Part shown: positions 22,827-33,916 of the stretch, piece by piece
Layout: each line of letters starts with the position of its first letter
Numbering within the stretch: the first letter of the stretch is position 1
NCBI RefSeq assembly: GCF_023898315.1
Contig: NC_064618.1
Coordinates: 186,487,548 to 186,551,547 of the forward strand
Length of the DNA: 64,000 nucleotides
Reading direction: 5' to 3'
From: Schistocerca nitens
Lineage: Eukaryota > Arthropoda > Insecta > Orthoptera > Acrididae
The notes under the pieces: generated by a model
What the model was told of the DNA's origin: nothing
Database searches by the model: none
What the model saw: the letters and a program-made list of their open reading frames with translations, nothing else
Translations under genes and position numbers: made by a program

Positions 22827-23548
22827 TTAGTAGACGCAGGAAGAATTTAATGAGCGATGGGTTAGAAACAAGAATATTTCTCTAGCTACACGGAACATCA
22901 CGATTACTCAAAGGCTTCAGACAGCGAAAAAGGATAATGCTTGTGCGTATGGAGGAAGTAGTAACGTTGTAAACTGTAACTTGTCATTGTTGTAAACTGC
23001 AGACTGAAGATAAACATCTGTATTTTGGGTTATCCGTGTATTTCAGTTATCCGTGCAGTTTAAGGTATTCATTAGCTGTGGTAATCGCGAGTTTGTTGTA
23101 TAGTGCACCTTAGAGGTTTGTCATGATTTCATTTCTTTATGGGCCCCATTTTTCGTTGCTGCTTTCTCTCAACATATTTTAGTGATAGGTCTTTTATTCG
23201 TTGTACAAATGGAAAAGCGTGTTTCTTGCGCTACTTCGTATATGTTCTAGACGTGTTTCCATTTTACATTAAGTTATCTTAAATGGATTAAATCTAAAAC
23301 AATAAAGCTTTGTCTTTATGCCCGGTACTTGCGAGTAGATTACTAAACAGTTTACATCAGTTTACGTTAGTACTTACAGTTCTTTGTCTTTGTGGCTGAA
23401 ATCCGCGTTTCCTCTCATCTAATCATGTTACGTGTCGCACAGTCGCTTCACATGTAATAAATACTTACATATTCACGTCACTACTTTTTTGGTTTCATTG
23501 TTCGTAACTGCAGTGGAATACCACTACTGATCTGCCAATAACTGAATA

Positions 23549-23573
23549 ATTTATTTATTTATTTATTTATTTA
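23549..23573. repeat. (TTTA)n microsatellite
   Basis: About six tandem TTTA units. Confidence 0.95.
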
Positions 23574-23692
23574 CGAGAACTGGCTCTGATTCCTGTCGTA
23601 ACTGTATGTTGACTTGGCGTGTCTTTTCTTATTTGTTTACGTATGTGTTGGCATCCTAATGCTGTAACTGTTGTCAAACTAACGACTGTTCA

Positions 23693-23699
23693 ATTCTTT

Positions 23700-23735
<36 letters not shown>

Positions 23736-23790
23736 ATGCGTGTGTGCGTGTGTGTGTGCGTGGGTGTGTGCACGTTCGTGTGAACATGCG
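23693..23790. repeat. (TC)n and (TG)n compound microsatellite
   Basis: A T-rich lead-in, then TC repeats to about 23735, then interrupted TG/TGCG repeats. The reverse strand yields a spurious HTHAHTHAHT-type ORF. Confidence 0.95.
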
Positions 23791-24739
23791 TGTTTTTTTC
23801 TTGTGCGTATAAAGTGTTCTTGTCTTTGAGATATTAACATTATCTTAAGACATTTGGGAGAGTGGAAATATGGCTCGTCAAGGACATGCATGAATGTGGA
23901 TCTAATAGCTATCAGAGAGTAGGTACAAAGTTATAGGTGCTTGAATAGTTGTATTTTTGATTTGGAGGTTATTTGCTGGGGATCAGGAAGAGTGAGGGGA
24001 AACATGTTGCGTGGTATTATTCTCTCGGCCATCTGTTGGTGTGTAATTGTACTTCTTCATGTATTAATGTAAATGTTTTGTTGTTTTTCATGTATACTTG
24101 TTCAAAATGACTTTTTGGTTTTGTTTTTTTCTATACACTTATCTTTATGATGAAACGCATCAGGCTGTAGCCAGCCTCGTGTTTCATTTTCCTTTTTACT
24201 GAGACTCTTAATCCATCGATACGGTAGGTCTAATTAATTAGTAAATTCCGATGTATGTGCAAAAGAGTAATATCTCTTAATTTCTAATGCTTGCCGAATT
24301 CATTCCGATACCTAGCGGAGAGTGAAAAGATGACTTAACAACAACGCTTGGGGAAGAATGCACTTTCATGGTGACTTCATCGAACTCGCTCTGTCCTCGG
24401 CATTTGGCAAATATGAATACAGACGTTTCTGCGAACAACAGCCCACCCACCGACATGGCGTGTCCCGTGCGATAACTTCGCAGTATTTTGCATTAACCAC
24501 CGGGTGCCTTCACATACGAGTGCTTTGTCTGGTGCCGCTAACGCCTTTAGCCTAAACATCGAGAAGACTAAGTTACTGGTAAGTTTTGGCGGGACGCCTT
24601 TGATAGAGAGGAACTCGGATTCCTTGGGAACGGCAATCGGCCGTAGGGCGGTACTGGCAAGTTGCTGGAAAGAGGAATTTGAATAGTTCGGCTTTCGGAA
24701 TCTTCCAGAAGAATTGCCGCCAAATCTTCCAGAACGAAA

Positions 24740-25531
24740 GTGTTACGTGGTTTCGGATCAGTGAAATAAAGTATGCGGCCTCAGATCGGCCAAAATGGCC
24801 ATTCTGGAAGTCTCACAGCGAGAGGGAGCAGGTGAGTAAAGTATAAGGCAGTTCATCACTGAAAGTCGTAGCAGGTGTTTCTTCTCCGGGAGCCATAGTA
24901 GACATACTTGGTCGCCGAGAGGCGCAAAGAGCTCTTCTACACCGCGACAGGGTAAGACAGTTGACGAGCAGACGTGTCGCCCACACTAGCTTCCCACCCT
25001 GCCCGTCATCTCGTTGTGCCTCGTCTCGTGCAAAAGCGTCGCAGCAACGTCGTACGAAATTGATATGGGATGATGGGCGCGTTGGTTCAGGCTGACCAGT
25101 CAGTCTCTGTCTGGCGACCTTAAGACCACGATATTACTCTTTGAGGTTCTATTTCCCTTTACCCAAAAACCTTTCGATGCTGTCATCACCAACCATTCAA
25201 TTCCGCGATTAACCTTGAGTTAACACGATTTGTTGTTCATTTGATGTGTTTTGTAAGAACTTGTCCAGTCTTTTCACTCTGAAGATCCACAATAATCAAA
25301 GACTAAAAGGTGTACAGTATATACACTCATACTCTCGTGGTTAGTATTTGATTCTTGTTGGTTCTGAGCAATCACTGAAGTCATAACAATAAACGTATGT
25401 AAATTGCAACCCTTTTTTCATTACGGTGGCTGGTAGTCCCGTTCACTATTCAATAATTATTAAAGTTTAATCAGGGCTCACAACTTCAGTCCACGTGTTT
25501 ACGTATACCTGCACTGCAGTGTGGGACTTAC
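24740..25531 (+). repeat. Possible solo LTR
   Basis: Starts tgttacgtgg and ends gggacttaca, with AATAAA near 25389 and a GC-rich first half. There is no partner copy and no matching flank duplication. Low confidence. Confidence 0.3.
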
Positions 25532-25898
25532 AACTGAGACGGGGTAGTCAGTGCATGTGAGTGGCAAAACAGACTGATTAGATCCTTAGCATAGGGGCGT
25601 CTGGTGCATTATATAACAGTATATACAACAATAAAAGACACCGTCTAACCTTGGACAAATTATCGTATCCAGAGAGAGTTGGAAGGAACAGAAACGCACA
25701 GTCCTCATTTTGACACCAGTTACTCAGGTAGATTGGCTACACATATGTAAACAAATAAGAAAACACATCAAATGGACATGTAGCTACGGCAGTTCTCGTA
25801 AGAAACATCTGTAGTTTGTGCCGTATCAGAAGAGATGTTCCACAGCAATTAGTCCACGAAATATGAATTAAGAAAAATAAAAGTGACGTAAATATTTA

Positions 25899-26551
25899 CC
25901 GGGTGATCAAAAAGTCAGTATGAATTTGAAAACTAAATAAACCACGGAATAATGTAGATAGAGAGGTGCAAATTGACACACATGCTTGGAATGACAAGGG
26001 GTTTTATTAGAACAAAAAAAAGTATTTCTAGACGCGTGAAAGATCTCTTGCGCGCGTCGTTTGGTGATGATCGTGTGCTCACCCGCCGCTTTCGTGATGC
26101 TTGGCCTCCCAGGCCCCAGACCTCAGTCAGTGCGATTATTGGCTTTGGGGTGACCTGAAGTCGCAAGTGTATCGTGATCGACCGACATCTCTAGGGATGC
26201 TGAAAGAGAACATCCGACGCCAGTGCCTCACAATAACTCCGTACATGCTTTACAGTGCTGTTCACAACATTATTCCTCGACTACACCTATTGTTGAGGAA
26301 TGATGGTGGACATATTGAGCATTTCCTGTAAAGAACATCATCTTTGCTTTGTCTTACTTTGTTATGCTAATTATTGCTATTCTGATCAGATGAAGCGCCA
26401 TCCGTCGGAAATTTTTTGAACTTTTGTATTTTTTTGGTTCTAATAAAACCCCATGTCATTCCAAGCATGTATGTCAATTTGTACCTCTCTATCTACATTA
26501 TTCCGTGATTTATTCAGTTTTCATATTTATACTGACTTTTTGATCACCCGC
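25899..26551 (+). mobile_element. Internally deleted long-TIR mariner-like element
   Basis: TIRs of about 120 bp. The left starts ccgggtgatcaaaaagtc at 25899 and runs to about 26017; the right is its complement, from about 26433 to 26551. TA sits at both edges (25897-25898, 26552-26553). Only the end of a transposase gene remains between them. Confidence 0.88.
26101..26331 (+). pseudogene. C-terminal remnant of a mariner-type transposase
   Basis: 76-codon frame with QAPDLSQCDYWLWGDLK near the start. This is the third-Asp block (PDL...CDYWLWG) of mariner-superfamily transposases, followed by a helical C-terminus ending HIEHFL. The upstream catalytic domain and DNA-binding region are deleted. 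The frame runs to a natural stop close to the right TIR. Confidence 0.8.
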
Positions 26552-26553
26552 TA

Positions 26554-28042
26554 TATTTTATATGTGAAGTGAGTGCGATCACTAATGACCAAACCAGAAA
26601 AATGAATAACTGAAAAATTAAAGAAGCCCAGGAAAAAGAATAACTGCATGTGAAACACAATTAACTTAAAAATTTTGACGGGAACAATTTTCTAATCTTT
26701 AAGTACCGCTTATAAAAACAGAACTGTTTTATTCCATATTAAATCCACTGAAGATAACGTAAATGGTGAAATGTGTCTCGAACATTAATAAACATAGCCT
26801 CACAACAAATAGTGTCAATATACAAAACTAATATTTATCCTGTTACTATATATAATTGCCACTCAGACAAATCTGGCAGGTCTTTTTAGTCTTTCACAAT
26901 GTAAGATGTCTAAAATTGTGCTTGTTGTTTGTAGATAAGGATAGTTCAACACAGTTTGCCGGTTGCTAGAAGCTTCGCCGGCTACGGTCTAGGCGCTTGG
27001 GACCGCTACAATTAGGACTGCGGTGTCTGTGCGGCCTCTGAGGAGACGGTTGTGTCCGTTCTCGCGCCGTCAGAGCTGCCTGGGATCCGTTTGGCTCGTC
27101 GCAGTAGGTCTGACTAGTCAGGCCTCACACGAGGGTGGATGAAGATCCCCTTGAAACGAGGAGGATGAGTGTGCCACTGTACCGCACCTTTAGAGCAGAT
27201 ACAAGATGTAGGCAGTATGTTTAAGCCAGCACAAGTCACCTCAATCGTTGCCACAGGTAACACTAGGATAAGATCAGCTGAGTCGCGTCGGGAGATGAAT
27301 CATGTCAATTGTTCAATTTCCCGCCTGATCGTTACGTAAAAGTGATATTAGGAAGTGCTGCCACATAGCGGTGACTGTTGGAAACGCTGAACGAATTGGA
27401 AACTGGAAAACATTGATAAATGTGTTCGTTGTTACGTAAAATACCTATGGATTCAGATTAGTATATCTCTGATAATTCGTTTAGTAATCTGTTACGTATT
27501 CGATATAAAGTAAGTTTGTTTCACTTTTATGGCAAATTGTCGCGTCCCGGCGCAGCCTCACTATACTAGAATGAAGTAAGTGCGAACTGCGTAGTGCAAT
27601 CGGGACGTTAACGACAATGGGTTAGTTATAAATTGCTGTCAACCTATACATCGGAGATGAGAGGGAGAGAATCTCCTTGGCTTGAAGCAAATAAGTTTCC
27701 TGAAAATAGGCTACAGAATTGCAATAGGCAGAAAAGACTGGTTAGTTTCTATCAAGTTGACTCTCACATATACTTATGTGAGGTGTTGGGCCGTAAACCC
27801 CTTAGTAAGATTCAGTCTATTTATTCGGACTTGCTACTTCAAAGCTAATTGCCGGTACATATAAGAAACAAGTACAAAGGAATCACTTCTTCTTGGTTAG
27901 CACTGAAATCTCTCTAAGTAATTGAGACAAAGACTGACAGCCTCTGTTCAACACTATTCCAATGAAACTCTAAAAATCCTACTTGACCTGCAGTTCCTGA
28001 GTGTCCACCAGAGTCTATCACCGTCTTCTCGTAGTTGAAGTC
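26554..28042. other. No recognised feature
   Basis: 1.5 kb. GC-richer around 26960-27180, AT-rich elsewhere. Short plus-strand ORFs at 27633-27864 show no motif. Confidence 0.4.
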
Positions 28043-28054
28043 TTTATCAGCTGT

Positions 28055-28676
28055 GAAATGATAATTAAATGAACACCCTACCTGCAAGCAGGCGTTGATA
28101 CACTTCATTGGGGACATGTTGAAAATGTGTGCCCCGACCGTGACTCGAACACGGGATCTCCTGCTTACATGGCAGACGCTCTATCCATCTGAGCCACCGC
28201 GGGCACAGAGGATAGTGCGTCTGCAGGGACTTATCCCTTGCACGCTCCCCGTGAGATCCACATTCCCAACATGTCCACAACACTATATTCGTAGTGCGCC
28301 TAATAGATGTTTGCCCATCATACTCATTACTCGTGGCAGATTAATCTACCAAGCCCCGCACGAGTTCGGGCATAGCGTGTGCGTTCGCACAAGAAGGTCA
28401 AAGGCCGGGAACCCATATTTTTAACTTTATATGACGGTAGTATCTGTTCCCGAAAGCGGTGGCTCAGATGGATAGAGCGTCTGCCATGTAAGCAGGAGAT
28501 CCCGGGTTCGAGTCCCGGTCGGGGCACACATTTTCAACATGTCCCCAATGAAGTGTATCAACGCCTGCTTGCAGGTAGGGTGTTCATTTAATTATCATTT
28601 CATTTCTAGCAAAGCTGCATGGTCATCCACGGTAACTGTTCTTTCGGGAACAGATTCTACCGTCATATATAGTTAA
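28055..28676. mobile_element. Palindromic tRNA-like SINE composite with 12-bp target duplication
   Basis: 28055-28200 and 28457-28602 are inverted copies of one unit of about 146 bp. The unit has a tRNA-like head (ggtggctcagatgg A box, gggttcgagtccc B box) and a body ending in an aattaaatgaacacc-type block. A second, shorter inversion pairs about 28424-28457 with 28640-28676 around a gacggtag...ctgttcccgaaag block. The whole insert is bracketed by tttatcagctgt at 28043-28054 and 28677-28688, so it inserted as one unit. No tRNA gene is claimed: the anticodon loops lack the conserved T33. Confidence 0.85.
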
Positions 28677-28688
28677 TTTATCAGCTGT

Positions 28689-29199
28689 ATCGGCTGCTAT
28701 GGGCCTACTCGGCCCAGCTGACGACTCGTTGCGGAATCTCCAAACTGCCGGCACTGGCTCTCAATCTGCATCTTTGCCCCTAGCTATTCCGCTGCCTGGC
28801 CTGTTATTTCTTTTCTCATGTACCTGGGTGCACACGAGTTAATTTGTTTCACATGACCGTTTGATTTCTAAGTGATCGGACTGCACAAGAATGCCTATGG
28901 TTCCACAAGACACTCTCGTTTGCGCAAAAATGCCTTCGGTTCCACACGACACCTGTCGTGGCCCGTGAGCCGTGAGCCGTTGCTATAGAATGTTTACCAG
29001 ACGCCACCGGTCGGCGGCGCATCACCTCACTGCCTCGAGTTGTGTTTGGTTCGCGCATCTTTTTAGGTATGTGCACTCACAGTTCTGCCTCAGATTATCC
29101 TCAGATTATGATCACACACCTCTCAGACAACATCGAGATTACGTAAGACAGTGCTGTGAGAACTATACGAAACTAGTACAACGCTCTTGAGACCGGTAG
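28689..29199. other. No gene recognised; short direct repeat
   Basis: Two copies of a unit of about 32 bp containing a tgcctNNggttccaca-type core lie at about 28885-28916 and 28921-28952. Otherwise nothing recognised. Confidence 0.4.
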
Positions 29200-29208
29200 T
29201 GAATACTG

Positions 29209-29411
29209 CAGCCGGCCGGTGTGGCCGAGCAGTTCTAGGCGATTCAGACACGAACCACGCGACCGCTACGGTCGCAGGTTCGAATCCTGCCTCGGGCATG
29301 GATGTGTGTGATGTCCTTAGGTTAGTTAGGTTTAAGTAGTTCTAAGATCTAAGGGACTGATGACCACAGATGTTAAGTCCCATAGTGCTCAGAGCCATTT
29401 GAACTATTTTT
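29209..29411 (+). repeat. tRNA-derived SINE, plus strand
   Basis: Starts gccggccggtgtggccgagc (A box within) with an intact B box ggttcgaatcc at about 29278. The body includes gatgtccttaggttagttag and the end gagccatttgaac plus a T-rich tail. Target duplication tgaatactg at 29200-29208 and 29412-29420. Confidence 0.93.
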
Positions 29412-29420
29412 TGAATACTG

Positions 29421-30224
29421 TAAACCATTTATTAGTGGAACAGAGAAAAAGAGTGGTTGCTGAGGAACAACTGGATTTAAGATCGTGATTATCTTGTTCT
29501 GGAATTTCGATCCGTCTCGATACAATTATGAACACAACAGGGTCGAATACACTTCAAATGTCAATAAATACTACATCCACGCGAATGCTTCGGTTAATGG
29601 CTCTTGTGACGTCATGGGAGTTGGAGGTCACGTGATCCCTGCTTATGGCATTCATGTTGCTTTTCATACATGAGGTCTTCTGTTCAAGATATCTCATTGC
29701 ATTTGAGCTCAGAATATGTCCCGAGCTTTTCCAAAGAAAATGCTATCAATAATATTGAACCGTAGTTTTATGGCCACTTCTGCTGCCATTCTTATAGATT
29801 TCAGTGATCCTTTAGAATGTTATTTCTTCATTTAAGATATAGCTATCTATTTTGCAGTCTAAGGTCGGTCGCAAATTAAAACAACAGAGATAATCCTGTA
29901 AATCCTTGTGCAGATAATTTGCGCTAATTAACCTCGGACTTTTCAGTTCTGATGGAATGTAGTATCTCCCGCCAAATGTGAGATCCGGCTGAGGGGTTTC
30001 ACAAGAGTCAATGCAGCCCTCATGGCACAACTGTCATTCGTTCCCATCTTCATGACAATTCTCGGCTGCATATTGCAGATACAACCAAGACGCCCCTGCA
30101 TGGTTTTCGGTGGGAACTGATGATTACCCACCATACAGCGGAGACTTCGGTCCCTATGATTTTCATCTCTTCGCTTACGTGAGCCGTTGAGTATGAGAAC
30201 AGCATTTTGGCACAGACAACGAGC
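29421..30224. other. No recognised feature
   Basis: No supported gene or repeat between two SINEs. Confidence 0.4.
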
Positions 30225-30235
30225 TGCAGAACAAC

Positions 30236-30433
30236 GCCGGCCGGTGTGACCGAGCGGTTCTAGGCGCTACTGTCTGGAACCGCGTGACTGCTACGGTCGC
30301 AGGTTCGAATCCTGCCTCGGGCATGGATGTGTGTGATGTCCTTAGGTTAGTTAGGTTTAAGTAGTTCTAAGTTGTAGGGGACTGATGACCTCAGCAGTTA
30401 AGTCCCATAGTGCTCAGGGCCATTAGAACCATT
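30236..30433 (+). repeat. tRNA-derived SINE, plus strand
   Basis: Same family as 29209-29411, with intact A- and B-box-like blocks. Target duplication tgcagaaca at 30225-30233 and 30434-30442. Confidence 0.93.
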
Positions 30434-30894
30434 TGCAGAACAGCACCGGGCAAACCAGAGGTTGCAGCCTTTTACAACGAGGGTATTTGGAAGTTGGTAC
30501 CATGCTGCGACAATTGTCTAATTTGGATATGCAACTAAATAGATACGTAGCATGAAGTTGTAGCTAAATGTTACAAAAGAAAGAATTTTGATTTACACTG
30601 TGGTTTCCACGTCGCGACGAATCGCAGAGTGAAAAAAATTTAGCAGTTGTAGTGTATATTGTACAATAGCTGGTATTTTTCTAGACTCTGTACGATATCC
30701 AAGTAATTGCTTTCTGAATAATACTTGTGTCTGACAATCAGTGTTGCCCAAGACTTAGGCACTGAGAACTATTTCTGAAGGTTTGGGCACATTTGTGGGA
30801 AATCGGTGTCGAATTGCGTGCAAGTTATAGAAGCACTTGATTAACATTTCAATAGAGATGCAAAGCCGAAAAACCTTTCGGCAGCTGCTGGGGC

Positions 30895-31330
30895 AGATCT
30901 CATCGTGTAGACGACCTCCCGCACGCCACTCCTAATTTTTTTGCCGGCTGCGGTATGAATGGCGCGCTTTTTGCTTGCCGTGTAATTTTCGTCGGTGGTT
31001 GGGAACTGCCGAGGGGGGGAGTCATTGTGCGGCCGCGCGTGTTGCCACTGCGAGCGGAATCCGTAGAATGCGGCCGGGAATTACAGACGCGCCTGTACAG
31101 TACAGGGTCGCGGCGCGCCGGTCGCCTCCTCATTAAAACGGGATGCGGGGCCTGGCCGCCACACATAAGGCAAGTACCCCCTCCACTCCACCCCCAACTC
31201 CCCACCTCGTCCGCACCTCGCACCACCGACCGAACTAGCAGGCGACGAGAGCGCCCTGGTACCTGCACTGCACTCCAAACTGCACACCTGGTAGCACGCC
31301 TGCTCTCAACGTGTCTGCCCTAAACGACCA
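30895..31330. other. GC-rich, CpG-containing island
   Basis: Markedly more GC-rich than its surroundings, with many CG dinucleotides and a pyrimidine-rich stretch near 31170-31210. Both strands are open for about 120 codons here, which is expected from composition and not evidence of a gene. It could be a promoter-like island or part of a repeat. Confidence 0.35.
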
Positions 31331-31519
31331 GCAGCAGCTCGTCACACGCTTTTGTTTCTCACGGGCCGTTGTAATTGTGGAACGAAAAACAGTGAGGTGA
31401 CAGAAGTCCTGTGACAGCGATATGCACATGTACAGATGGCGGTAGTATCTCTCATTTGTACTCAGATCAGAAAAGGTTTCGAGCGTGATTATAGCCGCAC
31501 GTCGCAAACTGACAGTCGT

Positions 31520-32710
31520 CGCCGGACATGGGGGTTGCCCCCCTCTACCATCCTCCACACCTACAAATCCTTAATCTGTCCCATCCTCTGTTATGCGAGT
31601 CCCCAGTCCCAGCTGGATCTCTGCCCCCTCCCCCCCCCCCCCCCCCCGAATTCTGTAAGTCCCTCCAGATCCTTTTGCATCATGCACTACACCTCGAATT
31701 CTGCATACGCCTCCCGTCCCCCGCGTGGATCCTCTATGACCTCATTCCTTTCCCCCATCTACCACTGTTCCTCGAACATCTCCACATACTCTACACCTCC
31801 CTCCGCTTTGATCCCCCTCACCCCCAGGTAGCTCCTCTCCTCTCCCGTCCCTGCCCCCTGCCATGCCTTCACTGTTGTGCCTCCCCCCCCCCCCTACTCT
31901 CCATCTCTACACCCTTCATCTCCTTTCTCAAGGTGGCTTCCATCAACTCCCATCCCGGATGAAGCCCTCTCTCCCTCCATTTATCACTCCTATCAACTCT
32001 GATCCTCAGCCCCCCTCCTTTGCTCCGTCCTTTCCCTGGGCTACCTCTTGCCCCCATCCATTCTGTGTTTCTATCTGCCTAACCTCTCCCTACCTCCCTT
32101 CTCCCTCCCCCCCAAGTCTTTTTGTATTCCCCTCCTCTGCCTTTCCCACTCCCTGTCACGTGTGCCCAGCACCCCCCACCCCTCATATGGGTCCTCATCC
32201 TCCATTGGCACCTATCCTCCCTCCCCCCTTCGCTTTTCCTCTCCTTCCCCCTTTTTTATCTTCCCATCTCTGTCCTGTTTTCCTCCCACCTGCTCTTGGC
32301 TGTGGTATGTCATATTTGCCAACCTTTTAGTGCAGTGTTCCAGTGAATGTTCAGTGCTGTTTCATCTTTCCAAGTGTTGTGAACAGAAACCATGCTGTCA
32401 CTGGGTGTACATTTTATGTCTTTTGCGAACAGAAACCAGACTCTCGCCGTATTTTTTAATTGTCTGTCTATTATTTTACCTGTCTGCTTCATATGTATTT
32501 TATTAGCATCATCATCACTTTGTTCTATGTTTTAAGTTCCACGATTTTTTCGCCATGTTACCATTTAAGTCTCCGATTTCATCGCCTGTTTTTATTATAT
32601 ATTAATTTCACCTTTTTAAAACAAAGTCTGTAGGCTGAAGAGCGGCATACTACGCTGCTGCCAGCCTGCTCCCTTCGCGGGGAATCGAAATTGAATAATG
32701 AAAAAAAAAA
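31520..32710 (+). mobile_element. 5'-truncated jockey-like LINE 3' end
   Basis: Contains the last part of a reverse transcriptase ORF and a long pyrimidine-rich 3' UTR, ending in an A10 tail (32701-32710). Target duplication: ctgacagtcgt at 31509-31519 and ttaacagtcgt at 32711-32721, with one mismatch. It lies in the Tc1 relic. The 3' UTR ends in a block containing ggaatcgaaattgaataat. Confidence 0.85.
31540..31985 (+). pseudogene. Jockey-like reverse transcriptase C-terminal fragment, frameshifted
   Basis: Frame 1 begins HTYKSLICPILCYAS, the conserved block after the RT core. Frame 2 continues with CIRLPSPAWILYDLIPF and LDPPHP-like residues. Frame 3 gives LHLYTLHLLSQGGFHQLP. The frame changes coincide with poly-C tracts at about 31620-31646 and 31886-31895. 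The long proline-rich ORFs after about 31985 are translations of the pyrimidine-rich 3' UTR and are not genes. Confidence 0.75.
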
Positions 32711-32721
32711 TTAACAGTCGT

Positions 32722-33531
32722 TGAAAGTGGAATGGTCGTTGCAGTTGGACGCATGGGACATTCCATTTCGGAAATCGTTAGGGAATTCAATACACAGAGA
32801 TCCAAAGTGTCAAGATGGTGCCGAGAATACCAAATTTCAAGAATTACGTCCCACCACGGACAACGCAGCCGACGACGGCCTTCGCTTAACGATCGAGTGT
32901 AGTGGTGGTTGTGTAGAGTTGTTTAACAGACAAGAAACGCTGCGTGAAATATTCAGAGAAGTCAATATTGGACGTGTGACGAATCTATCCGTTAGCGCAG
33001 TGCAGCTTAATTTGGCGTTAATGGGGTACGACAGCAGACGAACGACGCGAGTGCGTTTTGCTACAGCACTGTATTGACTGCATTGCCCCTTCTGGGCTTG
33101 TGGCCACATCGATTGGACCACAGGCTAATGGAAAACCGTGGCCTGGCCACATGAGCCTCGATTTCAGTTGGTAAGAACTCATGGTTGGGTCGGCGTGTGA
33201 CGCAAACACCACGAAGCCAGGGACCTGTCAGCAAGGCACTGTGGAAACTGATGGTGTGGGCTGTGTATACATGGAAAGGACTGGATCCTCTGGTCGCACT
33301 GGACCGCTCATTGATTGGAAACGGTTATGTTCGGCTACTCGGAGACCACTTGTAGCTATTCTTGGACTTCATATTCCCAAAAGTTTCAAGGGGCCACAAT
33401 TGTTCGCCATTAGGTAGAATGACTTCTGTTCAATCTGAAAGATTTGGCCACCCAGGTCGCCCGATATGAATCCCAACGAACAATTATGGGGCATAATCGA
33501 AAAGTCAGTTCGTGCACAAAATCCTGCACCG
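32722..33531 (+). pseudogene. Tc1-like transposase relic (plus strand)
   Basis: Decayed plus-strand reading frames with stops and shifts. The best preserved part is 33447-33533, encoding WPPRSPDMNPNEQLWGIIEK and then SVRAQNPAP, which keeps the third acidic catalytic residue (E) after PDMNP. The block that should carry the second catalytic Asp appears deleted around 33380, where a phenylalanine/glycine stretch joins directly to an ATIV-like segment. A different Tc1 subfamily from 7951-9345. Confidence 0.7.
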
Positions 33532-33772
33532 AGTGATGTGGCGCAGTTGCTAACACACTGGACTCGCATTCGGGATGTCGACGTTTCAAACCCGCATCCG
33601 GCCATCCTGACCTAGGTTTTCCCTTATTTCCCAAAATCGCTTCAGGCAAATGCCGGGACGGTTCCGTTGAAAGGACATGGTCGACTTCCGTCCCCATCCC
33701 TCCATAAACCGATGGGGTGGATGACCTCGCTGTTTGGTCCCCTCCCCCACATCAACCGCCCAACCAACGAAG
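33532..33772 (+). repeat. tRNA-derived SINE of a second family
   Basis: Head with gtggcgcagttgctaacaca (A-box-like) and gtttcaaaccc (B-box-like). The body contains ggcaaatgccgggacggtt and the end cccccacatcaaccgcccaa. Target duplication atcctgcaccg at 33521-33531, diverged as atccggcagcg at 33773-33783. It splits the Tc1 transposase relic. Confidence 0.85.
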
Positions 33773-33916
33773 ATCCGGCAGCGGCAACACTTTCACAATT
33801 ATCGCCATGTATAGAGACGCCATTACTTAATATTTCCTCAAGGGACTTCCAACGACCTTCTAGTCCGTGTGCATAAGCAAACACAGAAGAAATGCTAAAC
33901 AAAGATTTTAAAAGTA

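Larger units (their letters stand above)
22830..24735. other. No gene recognised; contains simple repeats
   Basis: AT-rich sequence with a TTTA repeat and a pyrimidine/TG microsatellite. ORFs here are short and shadow-like. Confidence 0.4.

Noticed and set aside
28455..28528. tRNA gene with good A and B boxes
   Set aside because: Anticodon loop lacks T33, the sequence runs into a SINE body, and an inverted copy lies nearby; it is a SINE head.
30955..31323. 122-codon ORFs on both strands
   Set aside because: Open frames on both strands result from high GC content; no motif, no repeat of reading-frame features.
31863..32506. Long overlapping proline- and serine-rich ORFs
   Set aside because: They translate the pyrimidine-rich 3' UTR of a LINE with an A tail and target duplication; the overlapping frames are composition effects.
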